Source: Metaphire vulgaris (Eukaryota; Annelida; Clitellata; Crassiclitellata; Megascolecidae). From it: DNA of 64,000 bases. Position numbers and translations under genes: made by a program. Each line of letters starts with the position of its first letter. Positions within the stretch are counted from its first letter, which is position 1. This document shows, piece by piece, positions 24,189 to 29,040 of the stretch. Where the stretch lies: NCBI GenBank assembly GCA_018105865.1, contig CM030868.1, forward strand, positions 5,601,428 to 5,665,427, in the 5' to 3' direction. The notes beneath the pieces were generated by a model. It had not been told where the DNA came from. It worked only from the letters and a program-made list of their open reading frames with translations, and did not search any database.

Positions 24189-27100
24189 ACCATGCTTGAT
24201 TTCATGTCATGTTGTGTAGCAACACACAGTGAATTTGCAAATCTTAGTTATTTAAATGGCATAGAAGTTGTTGTCGGTAAGAAATCTTGGTGTGATATTT
24301 GATGCAGATCTCTCATTTTCAACACACATATCTAATCTCAGTTGCTCTTGTTTCACATGCGTACGGGACTTACGACGCTGCGTCAACTCCTAGACTTAAA
24401 ATTTAGATAGAAAAAAATTGAGTTGATTGAGATGTTGCAAGAAGTGAAGGAAATTGTGTTTTCTCTTTTACCGTGAGTTCATGCTTCTGTGTAGTTTGCT
24501 GTCAAGACAACCAGACGCTGAATGTTAGCAACAGCATAAAGAAGATTACCGTGACCGGTCTTGAAGAGGATGTGGAATATGAAGCTTGGATAAGAAGCCG
24601 GAGCTTAACAGGAGTTTCTCAGTTTTCCCCTCCTGTTCAACATCTTGTCTTTAGATCAGGTATGGTTGCTACTTTGTATTATTTTGGTGTGCATGTCACT
24701 TGGTGTCTTATAACTCTTTTCATTTTTTTCTTTTTGACTTGGCCTTGCTCTAATTGGCCACCTCGTCGCATAGTTGTCTCATTTTCTGTCTATGCCCTGT
24801 TCATTTCTCCATCAATATCCACTTTGCTTTTATTTATCCTTTCCTCCTTCTTTCCTCTGTTCCCTCTTCCTTGTGTCTTCATTTCCCTCTGCATCGTGGC
24901 TTTCTTTTCTCTCACTCCACTATCATCCTCTTTCTTTGTGGTTTTCCCCTATTTTCATGATTGGGTTATGGCTGAAAATGTGGGTGAGGCAGAAAGTTTC
25001 CAATAGTTGGTTTGGGTCATCTACAGTGTGTAAAAGCCTAAAGTTTGGATTTTAGACTTGCTTGTGGATAAATTGTACTTTGGAGACCCATTTTGCCTAT
25101 AGCTAGTTGGCCCAATGATTCTGGTCCACTTACAAGTGTATGCTATAAAGTATACACACTTGACAAGTAAATTGTTTGCACACCACTTTGCCTGCTATTT
25201 ATTCCAAATTTTGGGGTCTCAAAAATATGAAATATCTTTTGCCATCATTTAGGTCAGGTATTTTCTGTGGATTAAAAATTTAATGACAGTTTGATACAAA
25301 TTGCAAAAATCTACATACAGGTACTTTTATTAAAGCAGCAATGTCTTTATAAACGTTTGGATTCGATTGGCTATTCAAAGCCATTATTTCTGTTTTTTGG
25401 AACTGCATATGATATCAATTAGCCAGTTTTGTTTGAGAATTGAGAATGTTTCTATTTGTTGTATTTATGTGTTTAGGCCTGTCCCCTGGTGGTATTGCAG
25501 GAATTGTTATAGCAACCATCATACTGATTATTCTGATGATAGTGGGTTTCATAACAATAGCCAAGTGAGAATTTTGATGTACTGCTTATACAGTATACAT
25601 CCATAAGATCTTTGTTGATATTGCTGTTTTGTGATGAACGATAATTGTGAATTTCATGAAAAGAATACTGATCAGAAGAATGTTTATGTCCCCAGATCAC
25701 GAACTGCTCTTACACAGCGTCGGGCTTTTGCAGTGACTGGACCCTCTCCCTCTGGAATGCCTTGAACCCATCCATTCGGGAATCACTTCTTACTCCCTCG
25801 CTCTGTTCAATGCGAAAGCTAAAGTCTCACTACTTTACCCTGCGACTCCAATGCTAGGAGCGCCTCTGAATAGAAATAGAAGAGACGCTATACAAATTCC
25901 ACATTACATTTACATTGCAATATTGAAATAAGAATCATCGTAATGTTTCAATAGTAATGAATTCTCTTGTACACAATTTCTAGCAACAGGTTATTTAGTG
26001 CAACTTTGAATTTGAACTGTGCTATTGGTGATGCATTGCATTAACAGACTTTTCCCTCTGATCACTTCAATTCAGCATTCGATTTAAATTTGCTCAACAC
26101 CTAGAATTCCATTTTACTTTGCCGTGCTGCCTTGAAAATTAGGGAATTTTTATTTTATAAAGAAGAATTTTTGATTTCAGAAAAATGAAAAAGAGTTGCT
26201 GTGGTCAGATCATGATCGTTCCGCCTCAAAAAGTTGTTTTCAATCCTAATTCGGTGAGTAGCACAAGAGTGAAGAGTGAGATATGATTTGAGGCTAAAGG
26301 TTATAGAAACTTTTAAGTGTAAATGTTGAGGTTGCAGGAGTATTTAAGTCCTGTCAACGTTATTTTAGAAATGAATCTTCTGATATTCTATGAAATTGTG
26401 GTAGTCCTAGGATTTAGTAGTTTGATGCTTTTCTAAAATATCACTGCTTTGTTATTTTTCTTAGACTTTCATTTTAATCTGGTTCAAATTGAGATTGCAT
26501 TTGTGGGTTCTTAATCACCAGACATGGCAATTGGTCAAACCATGACCCATGGGTCCTTAACAATTAGATATCTGCGCCCTCAGTCTTATAAATTTGATGG
26601 GTTATGGGTCAAGACCCTTTGACCCTTGACCCATAAGATCATATGATGACCCATCGACCTATTGCCCTCTCTGTTGATCACGATTAGTGCAGTATTCACG
26701 ATGAGCGTATTTGACGTTTGATAAAATAATCATTAACCCCTTAAACGCCATGTCGATGAGCGCCGCTCATCATATATGCCATACATTTTCCGGGAACAAA
26801 AGGGTTAACTTGCAATAGAATTATCTCAATATAACATACTGGTTACAGCTAGTATCTATGCAGCATTTGTTATTTGTTTTAGAACGAACATGGCATATCC
26901 AGTGCCGGATATAACGGTCATATATCCGTTATGAACGATGGACAGAATGAAGAATCCATAACACTGTTGGTTGAGAATTCTACCTACAAGGTGCAGGCTT
27001 TAAGTTTATGATTGCTCTGTCATTGTTGCTCAGTGGCATAGCCAGTATTCCGGAACGGTGGGGGGGCACATCAACGTTTTCTGGCTTTAAAATGTTTAAA

Positions 27101-28580
27101 AAGTCAAGTCAGTGGGCAAATAAAACCTCGTCTTCTCAAGCTCCTACAATTTCCGTACATTCTTCACTGCCCACCCCACCCCAACAAACAAGTTGTTTCT
27201 GTCCGATACCAATGTGAAAATTATGGTCTTATTTGTCATGAAATGCTAGCAAAGGCAGGTTTGTGATGTTTTTGTATCATGCAGTATTTCAATCTCCATA
27301 TGGATATGTAAAATTAATGATTTGTATTCGTATTGCCATAGTATTCATATTATTATTCATATTATTATTCATATTATTATTCATATTATTATTACATGGT
27401 TGTTAAACGCACACATTCATAGTGTTCATATTGTATTTGTCTGTTTTCCAGAATGTAATAGTAGTACCTTTTGTAATTCTAGTATGTAATGTAAGGGAGT
27501 GTTGTGGAATAACAATAGGGTTATTTCCTTGCAATCAGAGTGGAGTATAGTGGGTTCAAGTCTGATCCTAGTCACTCCTTAACCTTTTCCAAGTTGTTCG
27601 CCCATAATTTTCTGTGCTGAAATAGCAACAGGAAACCACGTCACTCGTCTAATTCCTGGCTGGACACTGGCCCCGTATCATGTAACCTGCACCAGTCGCC
27701 TGGCTGAGGGCCTTTGAAATGGAGATCAGCACCGCTCCTATGAGCCTTGAGTGCTTGGTAATAACTTATAAATGGCAATCTTATGCTATTTTTAGCCATA
27801 ATGGCGTTATCTTGTTGCTGTATATAAACCATATCGTGATTCTTATTTGTTTTTAAGAATGGCTGTTTAGGGGAACAACCGTTGAAACCCAATGGAAACA
27901 TTGGACACCCGAGAGAGGAGCTAGTTCAGCCATTGATTCAGAGAGGACCTAAAGTGGAAAATCTATACAACTTGGAAGTTGCACCTGCAGCAGGTTCCAG
28001 CATCTCACCATACACTCAGTTGGCTGTTCCAGGTGATAGTGCTACAGGAGGACAATTAGTGGAGCCGAGAAAGGTCGACGTATTATCTCCTCCTTGTGAT
28101 GCTGATGATGATGATGATGATGATTACCATACATTGCGAGATCCAGCCTCCGAAATAGTCCCACATGCCGAACCAAAGATCTCAGACAAGATACCGGAGC
28201 CCCATAATCTTTCGTACTTGAAGGCAGACTGTGTTCTGCCGCTGGGAATTTCGTCGTCGGCGATAACTCCATACACGACCATTGAGCAGATTGTCGATCC
28301 CGACGTTATCCAAGCAACGGCTTATCCCGAAGATAGTTCTGACATAAGTCAAAAAGCCCCTAGAGACGTGCTTTGTCAGAACGGCGCGACAGAGGTCGTG
28401 CATGCACCGGGCGTCGATTCTTGTGGGCATAATGGCATTGTGGCAAATTCCCAGCCGCTGTGTTCTGATCAGCGTAAACTTGCAGATGACGACGTTTTCA
28501 GAGATTGCGCTGGTGACGCGATCGTCCAACCTTCTACGATCCCGTCGCTGCCCGCCAGCTATATCCAACTGTCGGCGTGA
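7908..28580 (+). CDS. IL6ST-like: gp130/Domeless-like class I cytokine receptor (whole gene, 16 coding exons)
   Basis: Joined exons: 7908-8016, 11682-11942, 13355-13478, 13752-13939, 15872-16020, 18742-18895, 20390-20478, 21342-21570, 22205-22335, 23323-23500, 23689-23838, 24507-24659, 25477-25564, 26181-26253, 26883-26990, 27858-28580; 2907 nt, 968 residues. All introns are GT-AG and every phase joins. Layout: signal peptide about 1-28, Ig-like domain 37-123, cytokine-binding module 124-328, FNIII 329-434, FNIII 435-537, FNIII 538-638, membrane helix about 645-666, Box1-like 680-686, Box2-like about 717-724, tail to 968. This is the gp130 order of domains. Family knowledge: such receptors bind helical cytokines and signal through JAK and STAT from the plasma membrane. 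Domain boundaries fall on phase-1 introns, with a second intron inside most domains. Ligand, and whether it equals vertebrate gp130, LIFR or insect Domeless, cannot be told from sequence alone. Confidence 0.9.
8080..8156. mobile_element. 77-bp fold-back MITE, TGTA/TA-flanked
   Basis: Left CAGGGTGTTGCAAAAAAACC mirrors right GTTTTTTTTGCGCCACCCTG, flanked by TGTA on both sides. This fits a mariner-like or similar TA-inserting element. It sits 63 bp into receptor intron 1. Confidence 0.6.
8157..9557. other. Receptor intron 1, first part
   Basis: No supported exon or element with defined ends; short G-rich and poly-pyrimidine patches only. Confidence 0.35.
9558..9840 (+). repeat. Tandem duplications at a LINE 5' junction
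   Basis: A 56-bp unit starting GTTATTTCACATTACC is repeated head to tail at 9558-9613 and 9614-9669. A longer block (CACTGTAGCAAAGTGACAC through ACCTCTGAAGTAT) recurs at about 9739-9840. The LINE coding sequence begins directly after it. Confidence 0.85.
9841..11326 (+). mobile_element. 5'-truncated CR1/L2-like LINE with reverse transcriptase
   Basis: Open from VRPRLKRVG through NYRPVSNLTFLSKVLERF, LDLSAAFDTVDHEIM, GVPQGSVLGPLLF and the catalytic YADD in HAYADDVQI. This is the RT palm of the CR1/L2/Jockey group. A frameshift near 10678 moves the frame to FYQLRRIRAIRRHI and ALVLTRIDYCNSILLGTPDY; further breaks follow before LWNALPDSVTN at about 11140-11170. It ends with TAGCGCTATATAAAT and a CTAA-repeat tail. 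Dead copy in receptor intron 1, sense orientation. Confidence 0.85.
11336..11606 (-). mobile_element. LINE 3' end fragment (opposite strand)
   Basis: Reads VPRSRTALTQRRAFAVTGPS then LWNALNPSIRES and FTLRLQC-stop. The tail TATAGCGCCTCT lies at the low-coordinate end. Close relatives sit at 25690 and 37350. It ends about 70 bp before receptor exon 2. Confidence 0.7.
11682..11942 (+). CDS. IL6ST-like: Receptor exon 2: N-terminal Ig-like domain
   Basis: Residues 37-123. Begins DCLPEEPLIASWTTLQLNC after a TTTATTTCAG acceptor. Cysteines occur in LNCTLN, VSCEFG and VFCHVN, with N-glycosylation sequons NCT, NRT, NMT and NVS. An acidic/proline-rich start followed by a single Ig-like exon ahead of the cytokine-binding module is the gp130/LIFR/G-CSFR arrangement. 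Phase 1 in, phase 1 out (GCCG|gtaagt). Confidence 0.85.
12082..12780. other. Receptor intron 2; includes LINE-like fragment on - strand at 12548-12690
   Basis: 12548-12690 read on the - strand resembles the ...GRPR-RWMDN... end of RTE/Jockey-type ORF2, also seen at 38160-38230. 12420-12500 has a GGGTACCCG-rich inverted pattern. Nothing else is supported. Confidence 0.4.
12782..13045 (+). mobile_element. tRNA-derived SINE
   Basis: Pol III A box TAGCAGAGTGGT at about 12795 and B box GGTTCAACTCC at 12831-12841, followed by GGAGCCCTAAGGTCGACTC. The body ends with GGAGATCAGCGCCACTCCTA. Body shared with copies at 22945, 27507, 41277, 49622 and 63300. Confidence 0.85.
13355..13478 (+). CDS. IL6ST-like: Receptor exon 3: cytokine-binding module, domain 1 first half
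   Basis: Residues 124-164. PTPPKITGCVVYNWNG then MICTWEEPQDTGLQTNYTLKW. Cys134 and Cys144 with C-x-W (144-146), then the T-x-L-x-T-x-Y-T-L pattern, are the strongest class I receptor signature here. Acceptor TTACATTGCAG, donor ATGAC|gtaagc, phase 1 in and 2 out. Confidence 0.93.
13752..13939 (+). CDS. IL6ST-like: Receptor exon 4: cytokine-binding module, domain 1 second half
   Basis: Residues 165-227. ERYASCVHPRGNTCEW supplies Cys176 and Cys184, the second disulphide pair of the four-cysteine pattern. MLIRAENALQTVESS matches the conserved V-x-A-x-N-x-x-G/Q-strand of gp130-type modules. Phase 2 in, phase 1 out (CTAG|gtatca). Confidence 0.92.
14417..14790. mobile_element. hAT-type MITE with 8-bp target duplication
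   Basis: Left TAGAGGTGGCC and right CGGTGCACTTCTA are imperfect inverted ends enriched in ATCGGCCGAT-like repeats. CATTTTAT is duplicated perfectly at 14409-14416 and 14791-14798. Inside receptor intron 4. Confidence 0.85.
14799..15608. other. Receptor intron 4, nothing recognised
   Basis: AT-rich; no exon with matching phase and no element ends were found. Confidence 0.35.
15609..15788. mobile_element. Fold-back element with ATTCGGAG repeats
   Basis: Left GGGCAATTCGGAGCCGGACA mirrors right TGTCCGGCTCCGAATTGCCC exactly; an extra CAATTCGGAG repeat lies inside the left arm. No clear target duplication. It ends 83 bp before exon 5. Confidence 0.7.
15872..16020 (+). CDS. IL6ST-like: Receptor exon 5: cytokine-binding module, domain 2 first half
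   Basis: Residues 228-277. Begins VKPDPVFSMHVVSVSNVSA and QLIWRGP, then LTFNISYNSEWDADYL. The V-K-P-x-P hinge between the two FNIII modules is the same as in gp130. Acceptor TTGTTTACAG; donor TTG|gtgagt; phase 1 in, 0 out. Confidence 0.92.
16086..16264 (+). mobile_element. SINE with tRNA-like head
   Basis: GGCTCACTTGGTAGAGC (A box) and CCTGGGTTCGATTCCCAGG (B box with perfect T-arm) span 16094-16160, but no acceptor stem pairs, so it is not a functional tRNA. The 3' end GCTATATAAATTG resembles the LINE tail at 11275-11290. Different body from the other SINEs here. Confidence 0.7.
16328..16669. mobile_element. Old hAT-like element
   Basis: CAGTGGTTCTTAACC at the left and GCTAGAACCACTG at the right are related inverted ends. 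Target duplication is no longer visible. Within receptor intron 5. Confidence 0.55.
16670..18448. other. Receptor intron 5, mixed old repeats
   Basis: Contains degraded hAT-like ends (CAGGGCTGGTGAACCC at about 17164) and a GC-rich block with repeated GCGCCGAGAGC near 17584-17618. No exon supported. Confidence 0.35.
18449..18490. repeat. (ATT)n microsatellite beside an ATATAGCACAG tail
   Basis: About 40 bp ATT followed by TTTATATAGCACAGCAACAT, the sort of tail seen on LINE/SINE copies. Confidence 0.8.
18742..18895 (+). CDS. IL6ST-like: Receptor exon 6: cytokine-binding module, domain 2 second half with degenerate WSXWS
   Basis: Residues 278-328. LLPYTTYNVSIECKRYY then GFWSNKTYFTFKTAES. The normal WSXWS box appears as W315-S-N-K-T: the first W-S is kept and the second replaced. 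Position and surrounding strands fit gp130 (R-C-x...G-Y-W-S). Phase 0 in, 1 out (AGTG|gtaagc). Confidence 0.9.
18896..20389. other. Receptor intron 6, nothing recognised
   Basis: AT-rich with a short (AT)n at 20050-20074. 18956-18990 has the CTAGCTGTTAGCCCG head seen on some old DNA transposons, but no matching right end was found. Confidence 0.35.
20390..20478 (+). CDS. IL6ST-like: Receptor exon 7: FNIII domain 4, first half
   Basis: Residues 329-358. VPQLAPSITSGGYHIR then SVVVVWQ. P-x-x-A-P-S at the start and V-V-W at the C strand are typical of the first membrane-side FNIII of gp130. Phase 1 in, 0 out (CAG|gtgaga). Confidence 0.82.
20479..21341. other. Receptor intron 7, nothing recognised
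   Basis: Short repeated patches (GTCGACTT, GTCAACAT) around 20770-20860 without element ends. Confidence 0.3.
21342..21570 (+). CDS. IL6ST-like: Receptor exon 8: FNIII domain 4, second half
   Basis: Residues 359-434. PLHQKFLQGKLKHYRIQYF, then LPFSHRTTLGSDLDVYVTVE and AETSEGRNESLKL. G-K-L-x-x-Y-x-I-x-Y on the C' strand and V-x-V-x-A-x-T on the F strand are FNIII hallmarks. Phase 0 in, 1 out (ACAG|gtttgg). Confidence 0.87.
21584..21663. mobile_element. 80-bp TTAA-flanked MITE (piggyBac-like), copy 2
   Basis: TTAA-CCCCTTAACCG ... CAGTTAAGGGG-TTAA; the core AACTCAATGTAAAATGGACG is shared with the copy at 7634. Starts only 14 bp downstream of the exon 8 donor. Confidence 0.75.
21732..21891. mobile_element. 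Tigger/pogo-like MITE
   Basis: CAGTAGAACTTCGTTATAAC at the left, TATAGCAAAGTTCTACTG at the right, TA on both sides. These ends are characteristic of the Tigger/pogo group. A right-end fragment recurs near 58790-58815. Confidence 0.75.
22205..22335 (+). CDS. IL6ST-like: Receptor exon 9: FNIII domain 5, first half
   Basis: Residues 435-478. PPKPEIYYAIGHKSEILVGW then GYTVFWCKKGQTHECE. The Y-x-V-x-W-C followed by a second cysteine is a feature of the D5 domain in the gp130/LIFR group. Phase 1 in, 0 out (GAG|gtcagt). Confidence 0.87.
22336..22944. other. Receptor intron 9, first part
   Basis: AT-rich, with an ATT run at about 22590-22620; nothing else recognised. Confidence 0.3.
22945..23235 (+). 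mobile_element. tRNA-derived SINE
   Basis: GCAGGAGGTCGCGGGTTCGA carries the B box; GGAGCCCTAAAGGTCGACTC follows. The body ends GGAGATCAACACCGGCACC. The A-box region (ACAGAATGGTAAC) is eroded. Receptor intron 9. Confidence 0.8.
23323..23500 (+). CDS. IL6ST-like: Receptor exon 10: FNIII domain 5, second half
   Basis: Residues 479-537. TSLNWESLPPDITNFTV then FFIAISVEANDTNWQRVVSS and ETDCIHDVKK. Two donors are possible at the end. GAT|gtaaaa would leave phase 0 and make exon 11 stop at once. AAG|gtcttg at 23500/23501 leaves phase 1 and joins exon 11 cleanly, so I chose it despite its weaker consensus. Confidence 0.8.
23689..23838 (+). CDS. IL6ST-like: Receptor exon 11: FNIII domain 6, first half
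   Basis: Residues 538-587. DVLTPENFHLAKDQQAYG, LTVEWEKPHC, FIFSYELLYCKKQTCDDK. L-x-V-x-W and the Y-E-L-x-Y strand are FNIII features. Donor AAAG|gtaatg. The frame stays open 140 bp past this donor into a copy of the Box2-like exon. Confidence 0.85.
23885..23981 (+). repeat. Intronic duplicate of the Box2-like exon 15
   Basis: 23893-23973 matches 26892-26972 at 70 of 81 bases by hand count. It reads GISNSGYNGHLSVMTDGN then NEESITVLV, against GISSAGYNGHISVMNDGQ then NEESITLLV. It is on the same strand and in frame with exon 11 read-through, ending GVGV-like then TAG at about 23979. No credible own donor was seen. It looks like a displaced exon duplication, either relic or retained-intron coding. 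Confidence 0.8.
24095..24188. repeat. (GAT)n microsatellite
   Basis: About 31 GAT units in receptor intron 11. The Asp-rich reading is artefactual. Confidence 0.95.
24507..24659 (+). CDS. IL6ST-like: Receptor exon 12: FNIII domain 6, second half
   Basis: Residues 588-638. DNQTLNVSNSIKKITVTGLE, YEAWIRSRSLTGVSQFSPPV. The Y-E-x-W-I-R-S-x-S-x-x-G F strand is typical FNIII. Two in-frame acceptors 12 nt apart (GTGTAG|TTTGCT at 24495 and GTCAAG|ACAACC at 24507) differ by four residues. The upstream one has the better pyrimidine tract. Donor TCAG|gtatgg, phase 1. Confidence 0.83.
24660..25476. other. Receptor intron 12, nothing recognised
   Basis: Pyrimidine-rich 24710-24960 gives spurious open frames in several registers; no splice-compatible exon. 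Confidence 0.35.
25477..25564 (+). CDS. IL6ST-like: Receptor exon 13: transmembrane helix
   Basis: Residues 639-667. GLSPGGIAGIVIATIILIIL then MIVGFITIAK. It has about 22 hydrophobic residues, flanked inside by lysines from the next exon. A dedicated phase-1 to phase-2 membrane exon is normal for this receptor class. Confidence 0.92.
25690..25920 (+). mobile_element. LINE 3' end fragment
   Basis: VPRSRTALTQRRAFAVTGPS is shared with 11336-11606 and 37350-37735, then a frameshift. The tail is GACGCTATACAAATTCCACA. Sense orientation in receptor intron 13. Confidence 0.7.
26181..26253 (+). CDS. IL6ST-like: Receptor exon 14: juxtamembrane Box1
   Basis: Residues 668-692. KKMKKSCCGQIMIVPPQKVV. Basic anchor and a palmitoylation-type Cys-Cys are followed by I-V-P-P-x-K-V (680-686), a Box1-like proline motif. 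In the family, Box1 binds the JAK FERM domain. Phase 2 in, 0 out (TCG|gtgagt). Confidence 0.88.
26526..26666. mobile_element. MITE-like inverted repeat rich in GACCCAT
   Basis: GGCAATTGGTCAAACCATGA at the left against GACCCATCGACCTATTGCC at the right. No target duplication found. Receptor intron 14. Confidence 0.5.
26733..26808. mobile_element. TTAA-flanked MITE (piggyBac-like), copy 3
   Basis: TTAA-CCCCTTAAACGCC at the left, AAAAGGG-TTAA at the right. More diverged than the copies at 7634 and 21584. It ends 74 bp before exon 15. Confidence 0.6.
26883..26990 (+). CDS. IL6ST-like: Receptor exon 15: Box2-like segment
   Basis: Residues 693-728. NEHGISSAGYNGHISVMNDG then QNEESITLLVENSTYK. Acidic residues, then a hydrophobic strand (I-T-L-L-V) followed by polar residues resembles gp130 Box2. 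Exactly 36 codons, phase 0 both sides, so it could be skipped or duplicated without a frame change. A copy lies in intron 11. Confidence 0.85.
27507..27775 (+). mobile_element. tRNA-derived SINE, degraded
   Basis: B-box remnant GGGTTCAAGTCTGATCC at about 27552; body CCCCGTATCATGTAACCTGC and GGAGATCAGCACCGCTCC as in the copy at 12782. It ends about 80 bp before exon 16. Confidence 0.7.
27858..28580 (+). CDS. IL6ST-like: Receptor exon 16: cytoplasmic tail and stop
   Basis: Residues 729-968, after a TTTGTTTTTAAG acceptor. Tyrosines: Y765 NLE, Y780 TQL, Y818 HTL, Y848 LKA, Y867 TTI, Y884 PED, Y963 IQL near the end (SYIQLSA-stop). Four are Y-x-x-L/I; none is Y-x-x-Q, the STAT3 site of gp130. Y780 is in S-P-Y-T-Q-L, an ITIM-type match. 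Seven Asp from a GAT run sit just before Y818. No catalytic domain. Stop TGA at 28578. Confidence 0.88.
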   Translation, partial: NGCLGEQPLKPNGNIGHPREELVQPLIQRGPKVENLYNLEVAPAAGSSISPYTQLAVPGDSATGGQLVEPRKVDVLSPPCDADDDDDDDYHTLRDPASEIVPHAEPKISDKIPEPHNLSYLKADCVLPLGISSSAITPYTTIEQIVDPDVIQATAYPEDSSDISQKAPRDVLCQNGATEVVHAPGVDSCGHNGIVANSQPLCSDQRKLADDDVFRDCAGDAIVQPSTIPSLPASYIQLSA

Positions 28581-29040
28581 TGTTGCAGGGCATAGTCCGT
28601 GTTTTGTGGAGTTGCGGCGTCTTGTAGAAACAGACTCTTTCGAAGTGATCGCAAGCACGCTTTGTTCTCAATACGCAGAATATCAGCGCGCAGATTTAAC
28701 AGAATGGCAGAATCGTAAATGATTAGCGTCCGTCCACATAGTACGTACGCACTGAAGGAGAGGTGGGGTGGATTTTGGAGATTTTTCGTACGTACGGTGT
28801 GTGCAACAACGGGGGAGGGGGATTGAAAATATGCCTTTTTTCCGTACATACTATATGGACGAGCCCTTATTGGACATTTGCTCAGTTTGTGTGTTTTGAG
28901 GTGTGAATTCTGTCAGTGGAGCACTTATGGACAACAACAAAATCCTGGTTTCTTATAAATGCTGCTGAAAATAGATATGATCTTTCCTTTATTTCTCCTA
29001 ATCTGTAGTGAAATAAAGAGTCCAAATGCAATTCACATTA
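28581..29040 (+). promoter_or_regulatory. Candidate 3' UTR with AATAAA at 29012-29017
   Basis: The first canonical AATAAA after the receptor stop is at 29012, 430 bp downstream. Other candidates exist further on (for example near 31480), so the true 3' end is uncertain. Confidence 0.35.
28725..28867. mobile_element. MITE in the presumed 3' UTR
   Basis: GCGTCCGTCCACATAGTACG at the left and ACTATATGGACGAGCCC at the right are inverted. Internal GTACGTACG repeats. Related to the GTCCATAAAGTACGT elements at 37733 and 52795. Confidence 0.6.

Noticed and set aside
24054..24302. Asp-rich open frame
   Set aside because: It is a (GAT)n microsatellite in receptor intron 11.
24495..25006. 177-codon open frame continuing past receptor exon 12
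   Set aside because: Past 24659 it reads a pyrimidine-rich intron; the membrane exon at 25477 joins in phase from the donor at 24659.
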